Shown piece after piece: positions 8,344-16,524 of a stretch of DNA of 64,000 nt. Origin of the DNA: Rhizobiales bacterium PAR1 (lineage in GTDB: Bacteria > Pseudomonadota > Alphaproteobacteria > Rhizobiales > Beijerinckiaceae); contig NKIW01000003.1 of the NCBI GenBank assembly GCA_002256205.1, forward strand, positions 310,001 through 374,000, in the 5' to 3' direction. The notes beneath the pieces were generated by a model, which did not search any database, had not been told where the DNA came from, and worked only from the letters and a program-made list of their open reading frames with translations. The translations under genes were made by a program, and so were the position numbers. Each line of letters starts with the position of its first letter. Position 1 is the first letter of the stretch.

Positions 8344-9489
8344 TCAACCGAGCGAGAATTCGCCCTGTGATTTCTTCCACAACCAGCCGAAGAGGTCGCT
8401 CGACGTGACCGGAATGGCCTTGTCAGAGCGCGCGAGGCCGCAAACCTTGGGTGCCGCGCCGGCCGGGGCCTTCGCCTGCCAGAGCATCCACTTGAAATTG
8501 CTGACCGAGAAATCGACATCCGTCGCATTGTAATGACGGGGCGTTGCGCTGCCACTTTTGGTGCATTTCGCCAGAATGATCTGGCCGATGGCCTCCCCGA
8601 GCGCAGCACCGGCCCAGGTGTCGATCGGGTAGTGCATGCCGGCCACCGTACGGTTCACGGCGATGCGTTCAGCTTGCTTGAAAACAAGCTTCTTGAGCCG
8701 GATCACCGACGGATAATGTTTGACCGCAGCCTCGGTGCCAAGAAGCCCTTCCAGCAGTGTCGCGACCGCGAAAGCCTCCGTTGCATGCGCGCTGGGGAAG
8801 GTCGCATGACCCGGCGTAGGGATCATCGGCATCACGGTGGCGCCAAGCCGGTCCGGGCGGCGGCAGGCGAGGTGATGCTTCACCACCATCGCGACATGCG
8901 AGGCGATGACCTGCGTGATGAGGATCAACTCGAAGGTAAAGCGGTTGCGGGCCGCATTCAGCCCGAGGATCGTTGCGAAATAATCGATCGGAAAGCCCAT
9001 CTGGCTGAGGATTTCCGCGCTGCGATCAGCACGCTGATCCTGATAATCGCGCATCTTTGCGAGCTGCGAGACGAAGAGATCGATATCCGGACGCTCGATG
9101 GCGTAAAACGCTTTGCCGGCGAGCGAGAGGGTCACGCTCTGGGCCTTCTTGTCGACCTTCCATTTGAGATCCTTGAGGAAATCGCTGAGGTAAAGCGAGG
9201 CACGCACCCAGCTGTCCCACCCGTCGAGATTGCTCGCGCTGGACATCGGCAGCGTATGTGCTCTCGCAAGCGGTGAGGTATCCTGCTCGGCAGTATGGAT
9301 GATTGATTGCGTGGCGATCAGAAGGCCGGATGTTGTCAGGCTGTCGGCACCGCCGCCGCCGATGAAATTGCCGAGCCCTGTGAAGTTGACACCTCCGACG
9401 CCGCCAACTCCACCAACCCCGCCGACGCCGCCCACACCTCCAACGCCGCCTACGCGTCCCACGCCCCCTACACCACCGAGTAATGACAT
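8344..9489 (-). CDS. PAP2/vanadium haloperoxidase-fold protein with Gly-Gly-Val N-terminal repeats
   Basis: 381-residue protein with two unlike parts. Residues 5-34 are ten Gly-Gly-Val triplets (one GRV). The rest resembles the PAP2 / vanadium-dependent haloperoxidase superfamily. Its oxyanion-binding motifs appear in order: KHHLACRRPDRLG (K-x6-RP), FPSAHATEAFA (PSxH) and NRTVAGMHYPIDTW (R-x5-H-x3-D). The body lacks the obvious multiple membrane helices of lipid phosphatases, so it resembles soluble haloperoxidase-type or acid phosphatase members more. Phosphatase versus peroxidase activity cannot be decided from the motifs. An AAGGA ribosome site precedes the ATG. It lies 15 bases after the regulator gene and 43 bases before the protease start, so the three are probably one operon. 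Confidence 0.85.
   Translation of the reverse strand: MSLLGGVGGVGRVGGVGGVGGVGGVGGVGGVGGVNFTGLGNFIGGGGADSLTTSGLLIATQSIIHTAEQDTSPLARAHTLPMSSASNLDGWDSWVRASLYLSDFLKDLKWKVDKKAQSVTLSLAGKAFYAIERPDIDLFVSQLAKMRDYQDQRADRSAEILSQMGFPIDYFATILGLNAARNRFTFELILITQVIASHVAMVVKHHLACRRPDRLGATVMPMIPTPGHATFPSAHATEAFAVATLLEGLLGTEAAVKHYPSVIRLKKLVFKQAERIAVNRTVAGMHYPIDTWAGAALGEAIGQIILAKCTKSGSATPRHYNATDVDFSVSNFKWMLWQAKAPAGAAPKVCGLARSDKAIPVTSSDLFGWLWKKSQGEFSLG
9388..9477 (-). repeat. Ten-unit GGV-coding trinucleotide-triplet repeat
   Basis: Ninety bases encode ten consecutive Gly-Gly-Val units (second one Gly-Arg-Val) at the start of the PAP2-like protein. The 9-base unit varies at third positions (mixed gly and val codons), which shows the repeat is kept at protein level and not merely as freshly slipped DNA, although slippage could change its length. 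Confidence 0.9.
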
Positions 9490-9504
9490 ATTTCAATTCC
9501 TTCT

Positions 9505-11148
9505 CTAGGGAATGCCGGAACCTCGCATCGCGGCCACGGCCTGTTTTCCAAAATTGAAGTCTGCTGCCGGGTGCCCCCGCAGGTATTTATCGACAGTAAA
9601 ATCAGGCTGCCGCCGCAAGAGTTGCTCTGCCGCCGCCTGAGCTTCCTTCTTTCGCCCCAGATGATAGAGAGCGACAATCCGCGCCCTGTGGGTCGAAAGG
9701 TGCCGGTCATTGACCGCGAGAGAGCGGTCAGCCAGTTCCAGTGCGTCTTCGAAACTTCCGAGACTGAGGTTCGCGCTCGCCGAAAGCGTGTCGTAAAAAT
9801 ACCCGAAAGGATCGAGGGGGGATAACTTTCTTGCGTGCCGGGCAGCATTCACAGCCTGCTGTCCCTCATCGCGAAAGGCGCAAAGCGTGCCTTTCAGCAA
9901 CCAGGTCAACGCCGAATTCGGGTTATAGTTCAGCGCCATATCATAGCGCTGCTCGGCAATATCGAGGCGGCGCAAAAGGTTGTTCTGGGCAAAGCCATCA
10001 ATCGTCAGGCAGAAGGGATCATCGGGCGCGAGATCGAGCGCGCGCGAGGTGAAATCGGTCGCGCTGGCGGTTTCGCGTGCCACATCGGTGCTCCAGCCGT
10101 TGAACACGCTGAGCACGTACCACTTGCCGAGCCAGGCATGGATTTCCGGCGTGAAGGCTGCCCGTCGCAAGGCCTCCTCCAACAGCTCGCGGGCGCGAGC
10201 GAAGTCCCTGAGCGTCGAGCGGTGCATCAACCCGACGCCGGCAATGACGAGGCGATGATCCTCGATATCCGCCAGCGCCAGACCGCGCGTATGCGTGATG
10301 GAATCGTCGGCAATCGCGCGACCGATCGCCTTGACGATGGTTGAGATCCCCTCGATCGAGCTTTGACCGAAGTGCGCGGCAGCTGCTTCGACTTGCCGCG
10401 TCAAGATGATCTTGCCGGAGCGCGTATCGACAAGATCGGCATCGAGGATCAAAGCCCCCCTTTGCCGGCGAATCGACCCGACGACGCAATAATCTGCCCG
10501 AAGCAGGTCGCGCACCTTGCTCATATCGACCGAGATCGCTCCGAGCTGCCGACAGGAAAGATGCGAAATCACGCTCAGCAAACGGGACCGGCTGAGCGAA
10601 CGGCTGATTTCTTCCGCCAACCAGTCGCCCAGCACGCCATCCGAACTCTCGCTCCCGACGGCCCTCAACGGAAGCACCGCTACAACCGGCAGGATCGGAA
10701 GGTCTGGCATGGGGTTTGAAAGGCTGAAATGGCCCGCCAGTTGGCCCGGATTGGCGCGAATGCCTGCAAGCCACTGCTGGAAGAGGGCTTCGGGAACGTT
10801 CAGCCCTTCCAGAAATAGTCCCGCGCCGGGATGACCCGTGAGGCGAACTCTGGAAAGATCGATCGTTAGGTCGATATTGTTGCCGGAGAACAGCACGCCG
10901 AAACTTTCGCCCATGACGTGTTTGATGTCGGAGAGCGCCCGACGAAGACTCTGCCGCCCGGTGTCATAATTGGTGGCACCCCAGAGGGTTTGCTGGAGAA
11001 AATCACGTGTGCGCCGACCAAAGGGTGCTGTCACCAGCAACGCGAACAGCGCCTTGTGTTTGGCCCCCTTGATGTCGAACTGTCCGGCATGCGCAGAGCG
11101 TACCGAACATGCGCCGAACAGATTGATTTCAATCAGTTTTTCGGCCAT
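9505..11148 (-). CDS. Winged-helix (OmpR/SARP-like) regulator with TolB/FlgO-like and TPR domains
   Basis: 547-residue regulator. Residues about 1-105 look like an OmpR/SARP winged helix (IEINLFGACSVRS, then KHKALFALLVTAPFGRRTRD and RQSLRRALSDIKHVMG). Residues about 150-270 resemble the TolB/FlgO-like segment that follows such DNA-binding domains in CadC- and HilA-type proteins (VVAVLPLRAVGSESSDGVLG). Residues about 290-547 are helical TPR repeats. No membrane segment is seen, so it should be cytoplasmic. It is the first gene of the set with the PAP2-like and protease genes (15 bases to the next) and probably controls them. The signal it senses is unknown. The ATG at 11148 is the only sensible start. 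Confidence 0.8.
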   Translation of the reverse strand: MAEKLIEINLFGACSVRSAHAGQFDIKGAKHKALFALLVTAPFGRRTRDFLQQTLWGATNYDTGRQSLRRALSDIKHVMGESFGVLFSGNNIDLTIDLSRVRLTGHPGAGLFLEGLNVPEALFQQWLAGIRANPGQLAGHFSLSNPMPDLPILPVVAVLPLRAVGSESSDGVLGDWLAEEISRSLSRSRLLSVISHLSCRQLGAISVDMSKVRDLLRADYCVVGSIRRQRGALILDADLVDTRSGKIILTRQVEAAAAHFGQSSIEGISTIVKAIGRAIADDSITHTRGLALADIEDHRLVIAGVGLMHRSTLRDFARARELLEEALRRAAFTPEIHAWLGKWYVLSVFNGWSTDVARETASATDFTSRALDLAPDDPFCLTIDGFAQNNLLRRLDIAEQRYDMALNYNPNSALTWLLKGTLCAFRDEGQQAVNAARHARKLSPLDPFGYFYDTLSASANLSLGSFEDALELADRSLAVNDRHLSTHRARIVALYHLGRKKEAQAAAEQLLRRQPDFTVDKYLRGHPAADFNFGKQAVAAMRGSGIP

Positions 11149-11272
11149 CGCCTTGATCTGCCTACCCTACTACGTAAGCTAGACCATTCGGCGCGACAGG
11201 CCAAGCCGTTTTCATCCGGTTTCACAGTTTACTCACGCGCAAAACTTTTGGTTTGCTGTCAGAAAATGGTTC

Positions 11273-11485
11273 ATGGCAAAACAAAGTCTTTCCGAGAACA
11301 GGAATACCGCGAATGAAGTTGTACAGCTTCCGGCAGATCTGGCGGATCTGCATGTGCGCTGGCCACAGTTGCGTTGCCATATTGCGGCGATTGCAGAAAA
11401 GCCGGGCCTTTGTGCCACGGAGCGCGAACTCATCAACTGGATGGTCAAGCTCGGGGATCGCGTTGGGCGGCGCGATATCGATTAA
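11273..11485 (+). CDS. Small hypothetical protein
   Basis: 70-residue open frame divergent from the regulator at 11148 and upstream of the DUF2177 gene. Composition is protein-like (LPADLADLHVRWPQLRCHI, then a Trp-containing helical end) and third codon positions are G/C-rich in the second half. No family recognised. No convincing ribosome site precedes the ATG, so a somewhat later start is possible. It may be cotranscribed with the lipid-modification gene downstream. Confidence 0.5.
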   Translation: MAKQSLSENRNTANEVVQLPADLADLHVRWPQLRCHIAAIAEKPGLCATERELINWMVKLGDRVGRRDID

Positions 11486-11571
11486 AGATCAGGCTTGATG
11501 CAACCAAAACCGGTCGCGCCGCGTATGCCTCGCAGGCGGGCAGGGGCTCGCACTTGCGAGGGCTGGTTCAC

Positions 11572-11988
11572 ATGGCACTTTGGCTGCTGCGCCTTTTCAT
11601 CCTGACGGTTGTGCTGCTGACGCTGGACGCCGTCTGGCTCATCTCGATGAACGAATGGCTCTATCGCCGCGAACTCGGCGAGATTTTGCTCAACGGCTTC
11701 CGCATCGTCCCCGCGCTGCTGTTCTACATGATTTATGTCCTGGGCGTTGGTCACTTTGTGCTGCGCCCGGCGCTGGAGGCCAACAATCTTGCGCTGGCGT
11801 TGCGACAGGGGGCTTTCTTCGGCTTTGTCTGCTACGCGACCTACGATTTGACCAATTATGCGACGCTGAAAGTCTGGTCGCCGCTCGTTACCAGCCTCGA
11901 TATGGCTTGGGGGACGATCCTGACTTCGACGGCCGCCACGGTTACCTTCCTGATCTGCCGCCGGTTTGCGCCGTTGAAGAAGGTCTAA
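11572..11988 (+). CDS. DUF2177 family membrane protein
   Basis: 138-residue integral membrane protein with about four hydrophobic helices. The opening MALWLLRLFILTVVLLTLDA and the stretch FGFVCYATYDLTNYATLKVW are typical of DUF2177. Biochemical function unknown. Members are repeatedly found beside flavin oxidoreductase, DUF1365 and cyclopropane-fatty-acid-synthase-like genes, as here at 13-16.5 kb, so a role in membrane-lipid modification is the reasonable inference. The start at 11572 opens directly into the first helix; the frame extends further upstream but that part is not protein-like. Confidence 0.85.
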   Translation: MALWLLRLFILTVVLLTLDAVWLISMNEWLYRRELGEILLNGFRIVPALLFYMIYVLGVGHFVLRPALEANNLALALRQGAFFGFVCYATYDLTNYATLKVWSPLVTSLDMAWGTILTSTAATVTFLICRRFAPLKKV

Positions 11989-12031
11989 GCTTTCTCAGGC
12001 GAGGAAAGACTGGCATCTAGGGAACTCTTTT

Positions 12032-12844
12032 TTATCCGGCATCGCTCTGTTCGGCCCGGCGAGGGCCGGGGAAAAACGCATTCACCCGGCGTTGATATGC
12101 ACGGAATGCCTCACCACGCGAGGCGAGCATCTCCGCTTCAAGCGGTGGAATGCCGGAGGCATGGACGAGCAGGAGATACATCAAGGCAGGCGCCAGAAGC
12201 GCGAGCCAACCGAAAGCGTACCCGCCCGTTAGGCTTATCGCTGCGAGCGGATAAGCGCACCAGCCGAGCCATTCGAAGAAGTAATTCGGATGCCGCGAAT
12301 AGCGCCACAGCCCGACCTCGCACACCGCCTTGCGACCCGGATTATCACGGCGGAATTGCTCCAGTTGCCTATCCGCGAGGGACTCCCCGAGAAAGGCGAT
12401 CCCGAAGACCACGAGCGCCAGTATATCGCCCGGCGCGGGGAAGGGAGCCGGATTGCCAGCCGCTGAGCCAACCGAAACTGCCAGCGCCAACCCTGCCAGC
12501 GCCTGAACCTGTAGGAACAGGAACAATCTCAGCGGGAAATTTGCACCCCATTCCACCTGAAGTGCAGCGTAGCGCGGGTCTTCCCCATGAAAAGTTGTGC
12601 GTGCGGCAATATGTCCGCCCAGCCGGACCGCCCACAGGCCAACCATGCACACGATCATCAAGGAGCGCCCGCCGGAAAGCCCACCTGCCGGCGGAACGGC
12701 GGCGGCGATAGCGGCGAGCCCCGTTGCGACCGACCAGATGACGTCGATCCAGCCACTCTTGCCGGTCCAGCGTTGAACGCCCCAGGCGAAGGCCAAAGCA
12801 GCCGACAGGCCCGCAGCCAGAAGCGCAATCAGGGTGAGCGACAT
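12032..12844 (-). CDS. DUF1295 / steroid 5-alpha-reductase-like membrane protein
   Basis: 270-residue polytopic membrane protein. The C-terminal half carries the DUF1295 hallmark CEVGLWRYSRHPNYFFEWL with PLAAISLTGG after it, as in the isoprenylcysteine methyltransferase / steroid 5-alpha-reductase fold. Members are thought to act on membrane lipids as reductases or methyltransferases; the reaction here is unknown. It is transcribed away from the flavin oxidoreductase-DUF1365-synthase genes, with a 259-base shared upstream region, and with DUF2177 forms the usual companion set of that cluster. The ATG at 12844 begins directly in a hydrophobic helix. Confidence 0.85.
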   Translation of the reverse strand: MSLTLIALLAAGLSAALAFAWGVQRWTGKSGWIDVIWSVATGLAAIAAAVPPAGGLSGGRSLMIVCMVGLWAVRLGGHIAARTTFHGEDPRYAALQVEWGANFPLRLFLFLQVQALAGLALAVSVGSAAGNPAPFPAPGDILALVVFGIAFLGESLADRQLEQFRRDNPGRKAVCEVGLWRYSRHPNYFFEWLGWCAYPLAAISLTGGYAFGWLALLAPALMYLLLVHASGIPPLEAEMLASRGEAFRAYQRRVNAFFPGPRRAEQSDAG

Positions 12845-13103
12845 GGCGTAAGCTCCACTTCCTCAGATCGGGGTGAAAGCCGGAATATCGGGCCCGGCGG
12901 CGAGGCTTGCAGTCCAACGGGATACGTGATCCCCCGTGAACTGGATCGCGCTTCGCTTGAATTTTGAGTCGACCGGGATTTTGAGTTGGTCTGGATTTCC
13001 AGCTGTCCGGGCTTGAAATATTCTTGGCCGACCGATCCAATCGGCGTTCGGCTGCGTTGATAGACTGGGCGCTCGCGCAGCGGCGCACGGATGTGTTCAA
13101 AAA

Positions 13104-14489
13104 ATGGAACGGGGAATGGTCAGCGCAGGTTCCGAACCCGGATCGCCGAGGCCGACACCACCACTGTCGATCGGCGTGATTGGTTCCGGCATTTCCGGGC
13201 TTTCGGCGGCATGGCTGCTCTCGAAAGGGCATCATGTAACGGTGTTCGAGGCTGAGGATCGGCTTGGTGGGCACTCCAACACCTTCGTCGGTGAGATCGC
13301 GGGCAAGCCGCTGGCGGTCGATACCGGGTTCATCGTGTACAACGAGCCGACCTATCCGAACCTCAAGGCCCTGTTTGCGGAACTCGGTGTGCCCACTGTC
13401 GCCACCGACATGTCCTTCGCGATTTCGCTCGATCACGGCGCTTATGAATACGCGGGCAGTGATTTCGCCGGGCTTTTTGCGCAGCCCACGAATATTCTGC
13501 GCCCGCGGTTCTGGTCGATGCTCAGGGATCTCGTGCGCTTTTACCGCGAGGCACCGCGCGATCTTCCGACGATGGGCGCTATTTCGCTCGATGAATACCT
13601 GACGAGCAACCGCTACGGCGCAGCTTTCCGCGATGATCATCTCTACCCGATGGCGGCAGCGATCTGGTCGACGCCAGCTGCAGATGTCGGTGCCTATCCG
13701 GCAGCATCTTTCGTGCGTTTCTGCGATAATCACGGCCTGCTGAAGCTTTCGAACCGCCCGATTTGGCGCACGGTGCAGGGCGGCAGCCGCGCCTATGTCG
13801 AGAAAATCACCGCGCCGTTCCGTGAGAATATCCGCCTCGGCACGCCCGTTCGTCGCATTGAGCGTAATCCCGGTGGGGTCACGCTGATTGATGCCTCGGG
13901 TGAGCGGCACAGCTTCGATCATGTGGTGATCGCGACCCATGCCGATACCGCTCTGGCGATGCTGGCTGAGCCAAGCCCGGAGGAAGCGCGCCTGCTCGGG
14001 GCCTTCCGCTATGCGAAGAACCAGGCGGTTCTCCATACTGATATTCGTCTGATGCCCCGCCGCAAGGCCGCGTGGGCGAGCTGGAATTACCTCGCCAACC
14101 GGCAGGCGGGCGAGCGTAATCTCTCCGTGACCTACTGGATGAACCGGCTCCAGCCGCTCGGCGATGTGCCCCCGGTACTGGTGACGCTCAACCCGATCGT
14201 AGAGCCCGCGCCTGATACGGTCATTCATCTCGAGACCTATTGGCACCCGCAGTTCGATCTTGCCGCCGATGCCGCGCAAAAAGCACTGTGGTCGTTGCAG
14301 GGCCAGCAGAACACTTGGTTTTGCGGCGCGCATTTCGGTGCCGGTTTCCACGAGGACGGGCTTCAGGCCGGGCTTGCCGTGGCGGAAGACCTCGGCGGCA
14401 TCCAGCGTCCATGGCGGGTCGCGAACGACAGTACGAGGATTACCCGCGCGCCGGTCGCCGTGCCTGTAAAACCGGAGCCTGTGGTATGA
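13104..14489 (+). CDS. FAD-dependent amine-oxidase-like oxidoreductase (UfaD-like)
   Basis: 461-residue flavoprotein. The N-terminal Rossmann motif IGVIGSGISGLSAAWLLSKG followed by VFEAEDRLGGHSNTF (about 22-60) binds FAD; the remainder matches the amine-oxidase/protoporphyrinogen-oxidase-like family, ending with CGAHFGAGFHEDGL, which closes the FAD site. It heads an overlapping operon with DUF1365 (4-base ATGA overlap) and the fatty acid synthase-like methylase. In Rhodobacter and Rhodopseudomonas a flavoprotein of this kind (UfaD) works with a CFA-family methylase (UfaM) in making methylated furan fatty acids. That assignment is from family and context, and the pathway here is inferred. The first twenty residues are not conserved-looking, so a start at 13116 is possible. 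Confidence 0.87.
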   Translation: MERGMVSAGSEPGSPRPTPPLSIGVIGSGISGLSAAWLLSKGHHVTVFEAEDRLGGHSNTFVGEIAGKPLAVDTGFIVYNEPTYPNLKALFAELGVPTVATDMSFAISLDHGAYEYAGSDFAGLFAQPTNILRPRFWSMLRDLVRFYREAPRDLPTMGAISLDEYLTSNRYGAAFRDDHLYPMAAAIWSTPAADVGAYPAASFVRFCDNHGLLKLSNRPIWRTVQGGSRAYVEKITAPFRENIRLGTPVRRIERNPGGVTLIDASGERHSFDHVVIATHADTALAMLAEPSPEEARLLGAFRYAKNQAVLHTDIRLMPRRKAAWASWNYLANRQAGERNLSVTYWMNRLQPLGDVPPVLVTLNPIVEPAPDTVIHLETYWHPQFDLAADAAQKALWSLQGQQNTWFCGAHFGAGFHEDGLQAGLAVAEDLGGIQRPWRVANDSTRITRAPVAVPVKPEPVV

Positions 14490-15283
14490 CAGTTTCCGCG
14501 CTTTATCCCGGTGAGGTCATGCACTTGAGGCTCCGACCGCGTGAGCACCGGCTTGATTACCGGCTCTATTCGCTGTTGCTCGATCTCGACGAATTGCCCG
14601 AATTGAATCGTCGTTTGCGGCTGTTCTCGCTCGACCGCTGGAACCTCTTCTCGTTCTACGCAAAAGACCGCGGCGATGGGGCGGGCCGCGATCTCCGGGC
14701 GCAGATCGAGACGAGCATGCGCGAGGCCGGACTTGCGCCGGATGGCGGGCCGATCCGGCTTTTCACCATGCCGCGCGTGCTGGGCTGGTCATTTAATCCG
14801 CTCAGTATCTTCTTCTGTCATCGCAAGGATGGCAGCCTCGGCGCGATCCTCTGGCAGGTCGATAACACCTTTGGCCAGCGCCATTCCTACCTTATTCCGG
14901 TGGAGGTGGAGCAAGGTGACGCCATTCGCCAGAGTTGTGACAAGGCGTTTTATGTCTCGCCCTTCATGCCCATGAACCTGCGCTATGATTTTTCGGTCAC
15001 GCCGCCCGGCGAGCGCCTGCTGGTGGTGATCGGCGTTTCCGATGCCGAAGGGCGGTTGTTGACAGCCCGCCATAGCGCGACGCGTCAGGAATTGACCGAT
15101 GCCACCCTTCTGCGGGCGTTTTTCACGCTACCGTTCCTCACCTTGCGTGTAGTCGGCGGTATCCATTGGGAAGCGCTCAAGCTTTGGTGGAAGGGTGTCA
15201 AGCTCGTCCGTCGTCCGGCGCCGCCACAAAACCCTGTCACGGCTGTTCTTCCACGCATCGGTACGCCGGGGGAGGCCCCATGA
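14486..15283 (+). CDS. DUF1365 family protein
   Basis: 265-residue DUF1365 protein. It opens with ALYPGEVMHLRLRPREHRL and contains the family's FTMPRVLGWSFNPLSIFFCH and NTFGQRHSYLIPVE segments. Function is not established; it is nearly always encoded between a flavin oxidoreductase and a cyclopropane-fatty-acid-synthase-like methylase, so it should take part in the same lipid modification. ATGA overlaps at both ends (with the flavoprotein at 14486 and the synthase at 15280) imply tight translational coupling and fixed stoichiometry. Confidence 0.9.
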   Translation: MTVSALYPGEVMHLRLRPREHRLDYRLYSLLLDLDELPELNRRLRLFSLDRWNLFSFYAKDRGDGAGRDLRAQIETSMREAGLAPDGGPIRLFTMPRVLGWSFNPLSIFFCHRKDGSLGAILWQVDNTFGQRHSYLIPVEVEQGDAIRQSCDKAFYVSPFMPMNLRYDFSVTPPGERLLVVIGVSDAEGRLLTARHSATRQELTDATLLRAFFTLPFLTLRVVGGIHWEALKLWWKGVKLVRRPAPPQNPVTAVLPRIGTPGEAP

Positions 15284-16524
15284 GCGGCGCAGACGAACGC
15301 TCTCTTGAAGGCATGGCGACAACCGAGCGTCAGCACGCGCCGGCTGGCTGGCGCGTGAAGCTTTTGCAACGCCTGCTCTCTGGCCTGACATTCGGGCATC
15401 TGCGCGTCACGCTGCCCTCCGGCGCTCATTTCGATATCCGGGGGAGCGAGGAGGGCCCTGAAGCCGTTCTCGTGATTCATCGCTGGCGCATGCTCTGGCG
15501 CTGCCTGGCCGGCGGGGACATCGGCTTTGCCGAGAGCTACCTCGATCACGACTGGTCCTCGCCGGATCTGACCGCCCTGATCCGCCTGATGCTGCGCAAC
15601 AGTGCCGCGCTCGAAAAGAGCATTCGCGGCGCGCGTTTCATCGAGACTTTCAATCGTTTCCGTCATGCCCTGCGTGCCAATTCGCGTAAGGGAAGCCGGA
15701 AGAACATCGAATTTCACTACGACCTCGGCAACGCCTTCTACCGCCTCTGGCTTGATCGCTCGATGATGTATTCCTCCGCGATCTGGACCGACGAGCAGCT
15801 CGATCTGGAGGGCGCGCAGCAGGCCCGGCTTGAGCGCATTTCGCAGCTTCTGGCCCTTTCAGCTGGGGATTCCGTGCTGGAAATCGGCTGCGGTTGGGGT
15901 GCGCTGGCGGCGCATCTGGCACGCCACGCCGATGCCCATGTGACCGGCATCACGCTTTCGCCCTCGCAGCTCGAATGGGCCAGCACGAGCATCGCGACCG
16001 AGGGCCTGTCCGAGAAGGTAGCACTGCGCCTGCAGGATTATCGCGATCTCGACACCACCTTTGACCGCGTGGTGTCGATCGAAATGCTCGAAGCGGTGGG
16101 CGAAGCCTATCTGCCGGGCTATTTCGACACCATCGCAAAAAGCCTGAAGCCGGGCGGGATCGCGGTGCTGCAAGGCATCACCATCGAGGAGTCCCGCTTC
16201 GAGGACTATCGGAGCCACCCGGATTTCATCCAGAAGCACGTCTTTCCCGGTGGCTTCCTTCCGACACGGACGCTCCTGAACCAGCTGATTGCCAACGCTG
16301 GGCTGAAACTCACCTCGGCGGAAACTTTCGCGACCTCCTATGCCCGCACACTGGCGGAATGGCACCGTCGCTTCCTTGCCCATTGGCCAGAGATCGCCGC
16401 GCTGGGGTTCGACGCGCGCTTCAAGCGCCTCTGGGAGTATTATCTCTCCTATTGTGAGGGCGGCTTTCTCGAAGGCTCGATCGATGTCGGCCTGTATGTG
16501 ATCCGGAAACCCGAGATCGCCTAG
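15280..16524 (+). CDS. Cyclopropane-fatty-acid-synthase family SAM methyltransferase (UfaM/Cfa-like)
   Basis: 414-residue SAM-dependent enzyme acting on unsaturated acyl chains of membrane phospholipids. The N-terminal substrate-handling part has GGDIGFAESYLDHDW. The catalytic domain has FHYDLGNAFYRLWLD, MMYSSAIW, the SAM motif VLEIGCGWGALAAHLAR, VTGITLSPSQLEWA and VSIEMLEAVGE, ending with FIQKHVFPGGFLPT. All are characteristic of the Cfa family. Whether it forms cyclopropane rings, as E. coli Cfa does, or a methylated unsaturated acid, as UfaM does, cannot be read from sequence; the flavoprotein and DUF1365 partners favour the second. The start at 15280 overlaps the DUF1365 stop. Its stop overlaps the convergent GGDEF-EAL gene by four bases. 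Confidence 0.92.
   Translation: MSGADERSLEGMATTERQHAPAGWRVKLLQRLLSGLTFGHLRVTLPSGAHFDIRGSEEGPEAVLVIHRWRMLWRCLAGGDIGFAESYLDHDWSSPDLTALIRLMLRNSAALEKSIRGARFIETFNRFRHALRANSRKGSRKNIEFHYDLGNAFYRLWLDRSMMYSSAIWTDEQLDLEGAQQARLERISQLLALSAGDSVLEIGCGWGALAAHLARHADAHVTGITLSPSQLEWASTSIATEGLSEKVALRLQDYRDLDTTFDRVVSIEMLEAVGEAYLPGYFDTIAKSLKPGGIAVLQGITIEESRFEDYRSHPDFIQKHVFPGGFLPTRTLLNQLIANAGLKLTSAETFATSYARTLAEWHRRFLAHWPEIAALGFDARFKRLWEYYLSYCEGGFLEGSIDVGLYVIRKPEIA

Noticed and set aside
12927-12932. TGATCC as an ECF -35 in the lipid-cluster upstream region
   Set aside because: No acceptable -10 at 17-19 bases downstream.
12369-14351. 660-codon minus-strand frame across the DUF1295 and flavoprotein genes
   Set aside because: Overlaps two genes with clear family motifs in other frames; the product is Arg/His-rich with no recognisable domain.
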